Assembly: GCF_018263925.1 (NCBI RefSeq)
Contig: NZ_JAEVHF010000008.1
Coordinates: forward strand, 1 to 64,000
Source of the DNA: Kistimonas asteriae
Lineage (GTDB): Bacteria > Pseudomonadota > Gammaproteobacteria > Pseudomonadales > Endozoicomonadaceae
Direction of reading: 5' to 3'
DNA: 64,000 nucleotides
Positions 37,815 to 46,768 of this stretch are shown here, piece after piece. A model generated the notes under the pieces. That model was not told the origin of the DNA and made no database searches. It saw only the letters and a program-made list of their open reading frames with translations. Made by a program: the position numbers and the translations under genes. Position 1 is the stretch's first letter. The number at the start of each line of letters is the position of its first letter.

Positions 37815-38318
37815 TCAGGCTGTTGACGTTGCCTTGATTTTCTTGAGTGCAATTCGAATGTCCAGCTCCAGATCTTCCGGCGCGGTTGTCGGACTGTAAC
37901 GAACGACTTTGGACTGATCCGGATAAATCAGGAACTTAGTGAAATTCCATTTGATCGCTTCAGACCCTAATACGCCCGGCGCAGCACTTTTGAGTTCTTG
38001 GAACAATGGATGGGCATTCTCTCCATTGACATCCACTTTTGAAAACATGGGAAAACTGACGCCGTAGTTCTTTTCACAGAAGCTGGCGATTTCATCGCTA
38101 TTACCGGGTTCCTGATGGCCAAACTGGTTGCAGGGGAAACCAATAATAACCAGTCCCTGGTCCTGGTATTTCTGATAAAGAGCTTCCAAGCCTTGATATT
38201 GTGGTGTAAAGCCACACTTGCTGGCGGTGTTGACGACCAGAACGACCTGGTTGCTGTAAGCTGACAGGGGTTGAGGCTTACCATTCAGAAGTGGTATTTC
38301 GTGGCGAAGAAAATCCAT
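37815..38318 (-). CDS. Glutathione peroxidase (BtuE-like)
   Basis: 167 residues. Peroxidatic Cys35 in NTASKCGFTPQY replaces selenocysteine, followed by the GFPCNQFGHQEPG motif with Gln and the KWNFTKFLI motif with Trp and Asn, completing the catalytic tetrad. Such bacterial enzymes reduce hydroperoxides, often with thioredoxin rather than glutathione. Ribosome site GGGGAT before ATG. It lies downstream of the small DUF6482-like gene on the same strand, and a thioredoxin-like gene is divergently placed, suggesting a shared redox theme. Confidence 0.94.
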   Translation of the reverse strand: MDFLRHEIPLLNGKPQPLSAYSNQVVLVVNTASKCGFTPQYQGLEALYQKYQDQGLVIIGFPCNQFGHQEPGNSDEIASFCEKNYGVSFPMFSKVDVNGENAHPLFQELKSAAPGVLGSEAIKWNFTKFLIYPDQSKVVRYSPTTAPEDLELDIRIALKKIKATSTA

Positions 38319-38417
38319 GTGGATCCCCGATTTTTTTGTTTCTGGTGGGCGTATTGTACGCAGATTTACGCTTCCATGAGGATGCTGCTGCGTGCTTTTT
38401 CAGTATGCTGACAATCC

Positions 38418-38708
38418 TCAGCGAACCTGTAACGATGAATAGGTCTCTTCAGCGGTCTGGTTTCCTACCATTTCATCATACGCGCTGTGTTGTATCAGGT
38501 TGATAGGCTGCTCGATCTTGCCCAGAAAATCAGTGGCTTCACTGATACTGTGAAATAGGATGGGAAATGTTGGGTCTTTTTCCGTCAGAAAGTACCGGTT
38601 GTTACCTTTCGTAATTTGACAAAGATAAATATTGCCTTCATTGGCCACCAAGTTGACTGCGGTGCCTGGATTTTCACGTATGAGCTGTTTTAACTCTTTG
38701 AGATTTAT
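38418..38708 (-). CDS. Small protein, DUF6482-like, apparently starting at AUA
   Basis: The reading frame that runs to the stop at 38418 extends upstream past an internal TTG (38651) with good coding character: INLKELKQLIRENPG, then LVANEGNIYLCQITKGN. No ATG, GTG or TTG occurs before the stop further upstream except that internal TTG, which has no ribosome site. At 38708 an ATA stands exactly seven bases after GGAG, and reading it as Met gives MNLKELKQ, a natural start. The 96-residue product resembles small cytoplasmic DUF6482-type proteins (by eye). Either AUA is used as a rare start, or an ATG has mutated or been misread. Precedes glutathione peroxidase on the same strand. Confidence 0.6.
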   Translation of the reverse strand: MNLKELKQLIRENPGTAVNLVANEGNIYLCQITKGNNRYFLTEKDPTFPILFHSISEATDFLGKIEQPINLIQHSAYDEMVGNQTAEETYSSLQVR

Positions 38709-38805
38709 AGCAAATCTCCACGTTGTTAGGCGTTTTTATCCTGATATTGGCTCATATCTATATAATTTCAGTTATCATCTAAAAAATGGATAGAAAATGT
38801 AATAT

Positions 38806-38818
38806 GTACAATTTGTAC
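38806..38818. promoter_or_regulatory. Palindromic operator candidate between divergent redox genes
   Basis: GTACAA-T-TTGTAC is a perfect 6-bp inverted repeat with one central base, placed in the AT-rich divergent region between the DUF6482-like/glutathione peroxidase genes and the thioredoxin-like gene. A TATAAT lies at 38761-38766. The binding protein is unknown. Confidence 0.35.
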
Positions 38819-38978
38819 CTCTGTAATATTGTGCAGGCAATCGTCGCTTAAAATTGTCTATTGTTGAAATCAGCGCAGATAGCATCACGCCATAATCAAG
38901 CTAATACTTAAGCTAATGGCAGCGTATTGAAACGGCATGGCTTTTACTCAACGGCCATGCAAACGACAAGGAGTGTCG

Positions 38979-39524
38979 ATGTTTTCCTTCATAGATGGTC
39001 GCAAGATTATGGAGCCAATTCTGTTTGGTGTCCTTATGGTTGTTATGGTGCTCACGGTGCAGGGCTACTTTGCCCAGAGGAGTATGCCAAAGGATCAGGC
39101 ACCTGCTGTTTCAGGCCGCCTGATTGATGGTGACTATATCGATTTACTCTCGATCAGCCACGATCAGCCCGTCTTGCTGTATTTCTGGGCCAACTGGTGT
39201 ATGGAGTGTCGCGCGATCAATTCTGCGGTACAGAAGGTGGCCAATGATTATAAGGTCGTCTCAGTGACCATGAGCTCCGGAAACAAGGAATGGCTTAGGC
39301 AGTATATGAAAGCAAGGGAGCTGAATTTTCCTGTTCTCAATGATACGACGGGTGTCATCAGCCGGGAGTGGGGCGTGACGACGGTCCCCTCATTCGTGGT
39401 GGTCATGGATGGCAGGGTGCGCTTCATCACAACCGGCTACACCACCAGTGCTGGTCTTCGTGCAAGGCTTTGGATTGTGGGATCGCTGCTGCCGTTTGTT
39501 GAGCGTGTTAAGGCGTGGTTCTGA
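38979..39524 (+). CDS. Membrane-anchored thioredoxin-like protein (ScsD/TlpA type)
   Basis: 181 residues from ATG 38979, five bases after AAGGAG; an upstream in-frame ATG at 38937 lacks a site. One N-terminal membrane helix (12-31) anchors a periplasmic thioredoxin fold. The active site is WANWCMEC with Cys74 and Cys77, and cis-proline is in TTVPSFVVV. Related proteins reduce or isomerise disulfides in cytochrome c maturation or copper tolerance. The ribosome site lies exactly in the 5-base loop of a small hairpin (CGACA/TGTCG). Confidence 0.88.
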   Translation: MFSFIDGRKIMEPILFGVLMVVMVLTVQGYFAQRSMPKDQAPAVSGRLIDGDYIDLLSISHDQPVLLYFWANWCMECRAINSAVQKVANDYKVVSVTMSSGNKEWLRQYMKARELNFPVLNDTTGVISREWGVTTVPSFVVVMDGRVRFITTGYTTSAGLRARLWIVGSLLPFVERVKAWF

Positions 39525-39641
39525 ATGCGAAGTGCAGGATATGACATGTATTGAAGTAGGACGAAGGTTTTAGCAGGCTGATTGGGTGAGCAAGTGATAA
39601 ACTGCAATTCTCATTCAACCTGTACCGGGTAGTTGACGACA

Positions 39642-40550
39642 ATGCAAAGGATCCTGTTTTCTCTCTGTTTGCTTTCTCTCTGGGGCAGTGCCTATTCCTC
39701 CGATATGTCGGGCTCGGCCAATCTGGCGGGCATTGAGCGATATCCCAATGCGGACATTGTTCGTCATAGCGAAGGGAAAAAAGTCAATTACCCGCTGGTG
39801 GCCAGTGCCATAAAAAAAGTGAATGGTGTTGTGCGCGCTGATGAGGAACAGCGGCTCGATGGTGCGTGGCGCAGGGTCATCTATCTGATGCCGGATGGTC
39901 ATGGCAGTGATGCCAGTTTTCGTTATTTTTCTGATCGTCTGGAAAAACTGGGTGTGAAAACGCTTTATAGTTGCGAAGGTCGCCATTGTGGCCCGAGTAA
40001 CCTCTGGGCCAATAAGGTGTTTGAAGAAGCTAACCTGTATGGTCTGGACAAGGATCAGTTTTACTTGCTGGGTGCGCGTACCGTCGATAGTCATACCGAG
40101 TACTATGTGCTGTATACAGTCCGGCGTGGAAACAAGCGCGTTTATGCCATGCTGGATCAGTTGATCGTGGAAGGAGTGCAGGAACGAGCATTTCCGACCG
40201 CGCCAAGTTCTGACGATGGTTTGAAAGCATCTGGAATGGAGCAGTACTGGGATGTTGTCGTACAGCCTGAGACTGGAACGATTGCCCGGCAGGCTATCGA
40301 CAAAATCCTGGCGCATTTGCAGCAGGATAGTACGACGACATTATTGCTGGCCGGCTCTGTGCCATTTGATCGCGACCTCAAACTGGATCAGCAAATTGAG
40401 CGCTCCCGGCAGTATGGCCAAGCGCTGAAAGACCGCTTAATCGAAGAAAATGTGGCAGATGAGCGGCTCTTTGTGATTGGTACGGGTCCTTTGTTGCAGG
40501 AAACGGCGACTAGCACCATGCCTTTTGTACGGGTTATGAGGGTTCAATAG
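39642..40550 (+). CDS. DUF4892 domain protein, exported, OmpA-like C-terminus
   Basis: 302 residues from ATG 39642; the longer TTG start at 39633 would add three residues. Signal peptide MQRILFSLCLLSLWGSAYS. DUF4892 features include ERYPNADIVRHSEGKKVNY, the paired cysteines in YSCEGRHCGPSNLWAN, and the GLDKDQFYLLGAR strand. The last about 100 residues (LLLAGSVPFDRDLKLDQQIE) resemble an OmpA/peptidoglycan-associated fold. Function unknown; found in the envelope of Pseudomonas relatives. Confidence 0.85.
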   Translation: MQRILFSLCLLSLWGSAYSSDMSGSANLAGIERYPNADIVRHSEGKKVNYPLVASAIKKVNGVVRADEEQRLDGAWRRVIYLMPDGHGSDASFRYFSDRLEKLGVKTLYSCEGRHCGPSNLWANKVFEEANLYGLDKDQFYLLGARTVDSHTEYYVLYTVRRGNKRVYAMLDQLIVEGVQERAFPTAPSSDDGLKASGMEQYWDVVVQPETGTIARQAIDKILAHLQQDSTTTLLLAGSVPFDRDLKLDQQIERSRQYGQALKDRLIEENVADERLFVIGTGPLLQETATSTMPFVRVMRVQ

Positions 40551-40632
40551 CCAGTCAAAGCTGCTGTAACGCTCTCAATGCCTGATACTTCCCTGACATC
40601 ACCTAGGCTAATAAGGGACAGGGAGAAAAAAC

Positions 40633-41613
40633 ATGGCCAAAACGGTATCACTGGTTCTTGGTAGTGGCGGCGCCAGGGGTTATGCCCACATCGGAGTGAT
40701 TGATGAGCTCCTGGCCAGAGGGTATGAGATTTCAGCCATTGCAGGGTGCTCCATGGGGGCACTGGTAGGCGGTCTCTATGCTGCCGGCAGGCTGGAAGCC
40801 TACCGCGAGTGGGTGATGGAGTTGAAATACCTGGATGTGATCCGTCTGCTGGATCTATCCTTTCGCTCTCCCGGTGTGTTCAGAGGCGGCCGGGTCCTTG
40901 AAGCGATGAGCGGCATGGTCGGTGATTGCCTGATAGAAGACCTGCGCATTCCGTATACCGCCGTTGCCACCGATCTCAATGCTCGCAAGGAAATCTGGTT
41001 CCAGGAAGGCGATCTTCTGCAGGCGATCAGGGCGTCCATTGCCATTCCCAGCCTGTTTACACCCGTTGAATACAACGGCCGGCTTCTGGTCGATGGGGGG
41101 GTGCTGAATCCTATTCCAATTGCGCCAACCGTCTCAGCACATACCGACCTGATCATTGCAGTCGATCTTAATGCGGATATTGCCCCCTTGCAGATCGCCT
41201 GTGACCCTGTGCCTGCAGCCAAGGAGCAACGGATACTCGAGCGGTGGTTCAGAAAGCTCAAAAAGAGTGGCTCAGACGATGACTCCGATGAATCCATGCA
41301 GCGAACGGTTGAGCTGGCGTCAGGTAAAACCGGTATGCTGGATATCGTCAACCAGTCCCTGGAGATCATGCAGGAAGTCTTGACCCGTCACCAGATGGCG
41401 GCCTATTCGGCGGATGTCCTGATTCCGGTGTCTGCCCGCCAGTGTCGTTTTTATGAATTCCACCGGGCGGAGGACCTGATCCAGGTCGGCCGTTTGCAGG
41501 CGGCGTCGTTGCTGGATCAGTATCCGCAGTTTGCTGTTTCTCAGGCAGAAGATGAGGTTGGTGTAGCAGGTCAAAGTGATGCTATACCGGATTCCAGCCC
41601 GTCACAGGAATGA
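40633..41613 (+). CDS. Patatin-like phospholipase family protein (RssA-like)
   Basis: 326 residues. Oxyanion loop GSGGARGYAHIGV (10-22), nucleophile Ser40 in GCSMGALVGG, and catalytic Asp in LLVDGGVLNPIP: a complete patatin Ser-Asp dyad. The C-terminal region carries an acidic patch (SGSDDDSDESMQ). No signal peptide; cytoplasmic or inner-membrane associated. RssA-type proteins are predicted phospholipases with unknown substrate. Confidence 0.92.
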   Translation: MAKTVSLVLGSGGARGYAHIGVIDELLARGYEISAIAGCSMGALVGGLYAAGRLEAYREWVMELKYLDVIRLLDLSFRSPGVFRGGRVLEAMSGMVGDCLIEDLRIPYTAVATDLNARKEIWFQEGDLLQAIRASIAIPSLFTPVEYNGRLLVDGGVLNPIPIAPTVSAHTDLIIAVDLNADIAPLQIACDPVPAAKEQRILERWFRKLKKSGSDDDSDESMQRTVELASGKTGMLDIVNQSLEIMQEVLTRHQMAAYSADVLIPVSARQCRFYEFHRAEDLIQVGRLQAASLLDQYPQFAVSQAEDEVGVAGQSDAIPDSSPSQE

Positions 41614-41634
41614 TCGTTTCTTATAAAACAGTAT

Positions 41635-42216
41635 TCAACGACGCGTTTTCAGCAAGACATAAACTGCACCACGACCACCATCCCTCGACAGGCAGGAGCA
41701 AAACGCCTGGACAGCGTTGATCTGTCGTAGCCACTGGTTCACATAACTCTTCATCGTATCCTGTTGCCCGAAACTGCGGTGGGATTTGCCGTGAATGACG
41801 CGCACACAGCTATAGTGCTGGTCTTGGCAAAAAGCCAGGAAGCGGGTCAGAAGGTTGCGGGCCTCTTCTATGGTGCAGCCATGCAGATCCAGGTTGTAGT
41901 CGACAGGGAAATGCCCCTGTTTTAATTGTTTGAAGCGGCTATGCTGTAGGCCAGCTTTCAGGCATTCGATGGATTGTTCCGGTTCAATCGGCTCAATATG
42001 AGTGTCTGACAGTCCATCAGTGGGCGGTGTGTAGTCCGTTGCCGCTGACCGCCGCCGCATTGCCTTGGTGAATTCCGGAATAATGTCTGACTTACCTGAT
42101 GTCTGGGCCTGATGCTGGCGCAACGGTTTTACCCCGGCCATTTCCTGTTGGAACAGTCGGTTTTCGTCGTCAGTGCTGGCGTTGTGGTTGGCATCGTCGC
42201 CCATTGCTGGTTCCAT
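41635..42216 (-). CDS. smrB: Smr-domain endonuclease (SmrB-like)
   Basis: 193 residues. The C-terminal Smr domain (about 105-190) carries LDLHGCTIEEARNLLTRFL and the RVIHGKSHRS motif. A long polar N-terminal region holds the IPEFTKAMRRRS-like segment typical of SmrB (YfcN), which cuts mRNA at collided ribosomes. Divergent from prmB, the same neighbourhood as in E. coli. Confidence 0.9.
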   Translation of the reverse strand: MEPAMGDDANHNASTDDENRLFQQEMAGVKPLRQHQAQTSGKSDIIPEFTKAMRRRSAATDYTPPTDGLSDTHIEPIEPEQSIECLKAGLQHSRFKQLKQGHFPVDYNLDLHGCTIEEARNLLTRFLAFCQDQHYSCVRVIHGKSHRSFGQQDTMKSYVNQWLRQINAVQAFCSCLSRDGGRGAVYVLLKTRR

Positions 42217-42249
42217 TGGCTTTTGGGAGTGACACAGTTCAGGCTATCT

Positions 42250-42266
42250 TGTCGTTTGAAACGACA
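42250..42266. promoter_or_regulatory. Palindrome between smrB and prmB
   Basis: TGTCGTTT-G-AAACGACA is a perfect 8-bp inverted repeat with a single central base in the divergent smrB-prmB promoter region. A TATAAT sequence follows at 42313-42318 for prmB. The half-sites TGTCGT/ACGACA recur with wider spacing upstream of fabA at 22766-22784. Confidence 0.4.
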
Positions 42267-42350
42267 CAGGTTAAATAGTTCAGAAACCGCCTCTTTCCCG
42301 GGCAGAGTGGGATATAATCGCGCATTCTAAACTGATCCGTTGTAGGAGTC

Positions 42351-43295
42351 ATGGTGTCAGATTTGCTCAATGATACGTCCGGCCTGCTAACTATTCGCGA
42401 CTGGCTGCGATGGACATACAGCCGTTTTAATGAAGATCCGTCGCTGTTTTATGGCCATGGTACGGACAACAGCTGGGATGAAACGCTGCACCTGGTTTTG
42501 CAGGCATTAAATCTGCCCTGGGACTATGATTCTGCCTATTTTGACAGCCGCTTGACTGACAGTGAGCGGCAGCAACTGACGGCACTGGTGCAGCGTCGTA
42601 TCAGGGAGCATATCCCGACGGCTTACCTGCTGAATCAGGCCTGGTTCTACGGCATGCCGTTTTATGTGGACGAGCGGGTGCTGGTTCCTCGATCGCCCAT
42701 TGCTGAATTGATTGAAAAAGGCTTTGAACCCTGGCTTGGCGGGCAGACCGTTGACCGGGTACTGGATCTCTGCTGCGGGTCCGGTTGCATTGGTATCGCC
42801 TGTTCGCAGGCCTTTCCGGAGGCGCAGGTCGATCTGGTCGATATCTCCGAGGATGCGCTGGAAGTTGCCCATATCAACATTGACCGTTTTGAGTTATGGG
42901 ATCGTGTGCGAACGGTCCAGTCTGATATGTTTCTGTCGTTGAAGACGATGGAAGACCGCCCCCGCTATCAGTTGATTGTCAGCAATCCACCGTATGTGGA
43001 CGCCGAGGATATGGCGGACCTGCCCGATGAATATCTGCATGAGCCGGCTCTGGGACTGGAAGCGGGTAATGACGGGCTGGATTTTGCCCGCACGATCCTG
43101 ACGAATGCGGCGGAATTCCTGGATGAAAATGGTCTGCTGGTGGTGGAAGTGGGCAACAGCGAGTGGGCCCTCCAGGAGGCTTACCCGGAGGTTCCGTTTA
43201 CCTGGGTTGAATTTGAGCATGGCGGCCACGGCGTCTTCGTTCTTACGGCAGAAGAGTGCCGGCGCTATCGCGACCGATTCGGCGACAGCCACTGA
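42351..43295 (+). CDS. prmB: Ribosomal protein L3 glutamine methyltransferase PrmB
   Basis: 314 residues. SAM-binding motif [10 protein letters not shown] at 139-148 and catalytic NPPY at 212-215, the signature of N5-glutamine methyltransferases. The N-terminal helical domain (residues 1-110) and the neighbouring aroC and smrB point to PrmB (methylates L3) rather than PrmC, which usually sits next to prfA. Ribosome site TAGGAG. Confidence 0.95.
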   Translation: MVSDLLNDTSGLLTIRDWLRWTYSRFNEDPSLFYGHGTDNSWDETLHLVLQALNLPWDYDSAYFDSRLTDSERQQLTALVQRRIREHIPTAYLLNQAWFYGMPFYVDERVLVPRSPIAELIEKGFEPWLGGQTVDRVLDLCCGSGCIGIACSQAFPEAQVDLVDISEDALEVAHINIDRFELWDRVRTVQSDMFLSLKTMEDRPRYQLIVSNPPYVDAEDMADLPDEYLHEPALGLEAGNDGLDFARTILTNAAEFLDENGLLVVEVGNSEWALQEAYPEVPFTWVEFEHGGHGVFVLTAEECRRYRDRFGDSH

Positions 43296-43303
43296 AAACC
43301 CGG

Positions 43304-43309
43304 TATAAT
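43304..43309 (+). promoter_or_regulatory. Possible -10 box for aroC
   Basis: A perfect TATAAT (within CCGGTATAATGCCGG) lies about 75 bases before aroC, just past the prmB stop. No good -35 is seen. A small hairpin GTGGCTT/AAGCCAT-like structure lies downstream in the leader. Confidence 0.35.
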
Positions 43310-43384
43310 GCCGGCATCAACAAGAACCGAGGGGGGGTGGCTTAACGGAAGCCATCACCCTGCAATAAACGGCAGTGGAGTATC

Positions 43385-44482
43385 ATGGCAGGTAATACCA
43401 TCGGAAAACTGTTCACCGTGACCACGTTCGGTGAGAGCCACGGCCCCGGGCTCGGGTGTATTGTGGACGGCTGCCCTCCGGGCATTCCGCTGGATGAGCA
43501 AATGCTTCAGCAGGATCTTGATCGTCGAAAGCCCGGCACGTCCCGCTATACCACGCAGCGGCGTGAGCCCGATGCAGTGCGCATCCTGTCTGGCGTTTTC
43601 GAAGGGGTGACCACGGGTACGCCGATCGGGTTGCTGATTGAAAACACGGATCAGCGTTCCAAGGATTACTCCGAGATCAAGGATCGTTTTCGTCCCGCCC
43701 ATGCGGATTATGGTTACTGGCACAAGTACGGCATTCGCGACTATCGGGGCGGTGGACGGTCTTCTGCACGGGAAACAGCGATGCGTGTGGCCGCAGGTGC
43801 CATTGCACGGCAATTTTTGAAGGCGCAGGGGATTGCCGTTCGCGGATATCTCTCCCAGATGGGACCAATCAAGGCGGAAACCTTTGACTGGGATGAAGTG
43901 TATCGTAATCCTTTCTTTTGTCCGGATGCGGCCAAGGCTGCGGAGATGGCGGATTACATCAATACGCTGAGAAAAGAAGGCAATTCCATCGGAGCCCGCA
44001 TTACGGTCATCGCAACGGGTCTGATGCCTGGGTTGGGCGAGCCGGTGTTTGATCGTCTGGATGCGGATCTTGCCCATGCATTAATGAGTATTAATGCGGT
44101 AAAGGGTGTGGAAATTGGTGCGGGCTTTGATTGTGTGGAACAGAAGGGTACCGATCATCGCGATGAAATGACGCCGGAAGGCTTTCTGTCGAACAATGCG
44201 GGCGGCATTCTGGGTGGCATCACGACGGGGCAGGATGTTGTGGCTCATATTGCGCTCAAGCCGACCTCCAGCCTGTTGGTGCCTGGACGCAGTATTGACG
44301 TGGAGGGTCATCCTGTCGAAGTGGTCACCAAAGGGCGGCATGATCCCTGTGTCGGGGTACGGGCAACACCGATTGCAGAGGCAATGATGGCCATTGTGTT
44401 GATGGATCACCTGCTCCGGCATCGGGCCCAGAATAGTGATGTGTCGGTGTCTACCCCGGTGATTGCCGGGGCTGTAACCTAG
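43385..44482 (+). CDS. aroC: Chorismate synthase
   Basis: 365 residues, full length. Family motifs: [18 protein letters not shown] near the N-terminus, [33 protein letters not shown] and the C-terminal [15 protein letters not shown]. It uses reduced FMN to make chorismate from 5-enolpyruvylshikimate-3-phosphate, the last common step for tryptophan, tyrosine and phenylalanine. Follows prmB by 89 bases and converges with tmcA without a visible terminator. Confidence 0.98.
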   Translation: MAGNTIGKLFTVTTFGESHGPGLGCIVDGCPPGIPLDEQMLQQDLDRRKPGTSRYTTQRREPDAVRILSGVFEGVTTGTPIGLLIENTDQRSKDYSEIKDRFRPAHADYGYWHKYGIRDYRGGGRSSARETAMRVAAGAIARQFLKAQGIAVRGYLSQMGPIKAETFDWDEVYRNPFFCPDAAKAAEMADYINTLRKEGNSIGARITVIATGLMPGLGEPVFDRLDADLAHALMSINAVKGVEIGAGFDCVEQKGTDHRDEMTPEGFLSNNAGGILGGITTGQDVVAHIALKPTSSLLVPGRSIDVEGHPVEVVTKGRHDPCVGVRATPIAEAMMAIVLMDHLLRHRAQNSDVSVSTPVIAGAVT

Positions 44483-44485
44483 AGC

Positions 44486-46714
44486 CTAGTTGGGCCGCCT
44501 GTTCAGTAATGGCTGTAATTTTTCCCGGACGGGCGTTGGGCATTCTGGCAGGTGCAGTTCTATCAGCTGCCCTACAGCCCGACGAAGCTGGGCAACCACG
44601 GCCTTCTCTCCTGATAGCTGGCATTGGTTTGCAACCTCTTGCCAGTTATCTTTCTGCAAGATCTTGCGCACCAATAGCGTCAGTGTGTCAGGCGCTATGA
44701 GTGCCGGATTCCTCCGCAGTGCTTTGAGCAGCATTTTTTCTATTGCAAGAATACACCCATCATAGGTGCGATTACTGTAGGCAAAAGAAACACTGTCTAA
44801 CCAGTCTTGCTCAGTTAAATGGTCATGTTCTATTTCTGTTGAGTGAGAGGTTTCACTTAACAGTGCCGCTACCAGCGAGGTTTCAATATCACGGAGCGAA
44901 TCGCTCATTAGTAAGGGCAATTGCTGGATAAACCGTTTTCTTGCAAGGGTGTGTAAGCTGGATGCAGCTTCAGACAGGGGTAGCATGACTAACGCAGAAT
45001 GCTCACCGCTGGCGGTATCGCGTGTTGAGCCCAATCGAAGTGGTGTAAGCCCCGATGCTTGCCAAAAGTTCAGGAGTGCCGGGGTGGCGCCAAAACTGCT
45101 GGCAATGAAATCCCGGTTCTTTCGTTGGCAGTCCGCTATAACTGTTTCCAGGAGTTGCTTGCCCAGGCCTTGGCGGCGTAGTGCGGGATGGATGGCGATA
45201 CGCATGATCCGCTCACCCGTTAACTCAGCGGCTTCCGGCATCCCGGCATGGTTGGCAAGGGATTGGGGAATCAGGTGGCCGCGAAGGCGCCGTTCACCTA
45301 GCCAGATGGCTTGAGCCAACGCTTTGCTGAACCCGCCTTCCATCACACTCAATACGGTGCCAGCGATATGCGCGCCTCGATAGAGTACATAAATGGAAAG
45401 ACTCGGGCTATCCAGTAGCATCTGCAGATCACGAGGTGTTGTCTGGTAATGGGCAGTAACCAGCAGGCCGAACAGTTCATTCAGTAGCGCTTCATCCTGG
45501 GCTAGCTGGGCTTGCGACAGTTTTACGATGCTATCCTGGCCATTGGCACTTTCCACGATCATGGCATCCGGGGCAGGCGACGCATTCAGTTGCAGCAGCT
45601 GGAAAGTGAACGCTTCAACCGGATCGTTATTCGCCCAGCGAATGGGTGTGTTCAACGTAAGATGACGCCATTTAGGGGTTATCCGGTCCAGGGTTTCCCT
45701 GAATCGAATGGCAAATCCCCGGCCGCTGCCTTCGTAACCGTGAATCGTGGATGAGAAAACGATACGCGCATGTTGTTTTAAGAGTTTGCTTAGCAGGGAG
45801 GCAGGAATCGCTGCAGCCTCGTCTACCATGACCAACGTCGCTTCCTGGGGATTCTGGGCAAGGTCATCAGGTGCGACAAAATGAAGGGTTGTTTCGTTGT
45901 ACTGGATACGGTGTCTTCTGATGTCAGCATCCGGTAGAAGCCTGGCAGCTTGATCAAACAGGGGTTTCACGGCTTCGGGCTGCGGTGCGGTAACCAACAC
46001 TGGACCGGCTCCCTGTTGTAGCAGTTGTGCTGCTGCAATACCCAGCGAAGCCGATTTGCCTCGACCTCGATCTGCCGTGATCACCAGAGGGCGGCGTCGA
46101 TGGCCGGTGGCAACGCGAACGATCGCTTCTACGGCCTTGCGCTGGTCATCCGTTCGGCAGAGGTTGTCAGTATCAGGCAACGTATCCGTTGTTGGCGTCT
46201 CATAAACCGGTAATGAAGGAAATGGCAGTCCTTCCTCTACCGTGGTGGTGTGGCTGGAGGCTTTGATGAGTCGAACCATTCGGGACAAATAATGCCCCCG
46301 AATGTCTTCGGGTGCGCATCCATGGCTGAGAATGGCGCGGTACTCCGGATCGTTATGCCTGTGCCAATCCTCTAAGGGCTGACAAAGCAGGATCAGAAGA
46401 CCGCCAGCACGAATAATGCCAGAGGCGGCGCCCAGTGCATTGGGGTTAAAGCCGCTATGGGCATCAATGATAACGGCATTGCCCTCAGTGCCCAGCAGTT
46501 GTTGGGTTTGGCCGGGTTTGAAGTGGGTTGTATTGCGGTTTCCTGATGTGTTACTGATCCAGAGGGGATCGTCAAAGCTGGCTATAGCGGTGGTCGCATG
46601 TGCCAGGCACCACTGATGGCTGCCTGATAATACCAGTGCCCGTCGTTGTTTTGAGAGGCGAGCCTGGTCTATCAGATTGTTAATAAGGGTCTCAAAGCTG
46701 TCCGCTAGCGCCAC
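44486..46714 (-). CDS. tmcA: tRNA(Met) cytidine acetyltransferase TmcA
   Basis: 742 residues. A DEAD-like RNA helicase module has Walker A around ADRGRGKSASLG (214-225) and VMVDEAAAIPASLL as Walker B. The GNAT acetyltransferase module follows, with RIAIHPALRRQGLGKQLLE as acetyl-CoA loop. TmcA acetylates the wobble cytidine of elongator tRNA-Met to prevent misreading of AUA, which is of interest because another gene in this window appears to start at AUA. GTG start. Slightly longer than E. coli TmcA (671). Confidence 0.95.
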   Translation of the reverse strand: MALADSFETLINNLIDQARLSKQRRALVLSGSHQWCLAHATTAIASFDDPLWISNTSGNRNTTHFKPGQTQQLLGTEGNAVIIDAHSGFNPNALGAASGIIRAGGLLILLCQPLEDWHRHNDPEYRAILSHGCAPEDIRGHYLSRMVRLIKASSHTTTVEEGLPFPSLPVYETPTTDTLPDTDNLCRTDDQRKAVEAIVRVATGHRRRPLVITADRGRGKSASLGIAAAQLLQQGAGPVLVTAPQPEAVKPLFDQAARLLPDADIRRHRIQYNETTLHFVAPDDLAQNPQEATLVMVDEAAAIPASLLSKLLKQHARIVFSSTIHGYEGSGRGFAIRFRETLDRITPKWRHLTLNTPIRWANNDPVEAFTFQLLQLNASPAPDAMIVESANGQDSIVKLSQAQLAQDEALLNELFGLLVTAHYQTTPRDLQMLLDSPSLSIYVLYRGAHIAGTVLSVMEGGFSKALAQAIWLGERRLRGHLIPQSLANHAGMPEAAELTGERIMRIAIHPALRRQGLGKQLLETVIADCQRKNRDFIASSFGATPALLNFWQASGLTPLRLGSTRDTASGEHSALVMLPLSEAASSLHTLARKRFIQQLPLLMSDSLRDIETSLVAALLSETSHSTEIEHDHLTEQDWLDSVSFAYSNRTYDGCILAIEKMLLKALRRNPALIAPDTLTLLVRKILQKDNWQEVANQCQLSGEKAVVAQLRRAVGQLIELHLPECPTPVREKLQPLLNRRPN

Positions 46715-46768
46715 AAAGGGTGTCCTGCATAGGCTGGAAGTCGATGAGCGATTGTATCTTCCCGTTCA

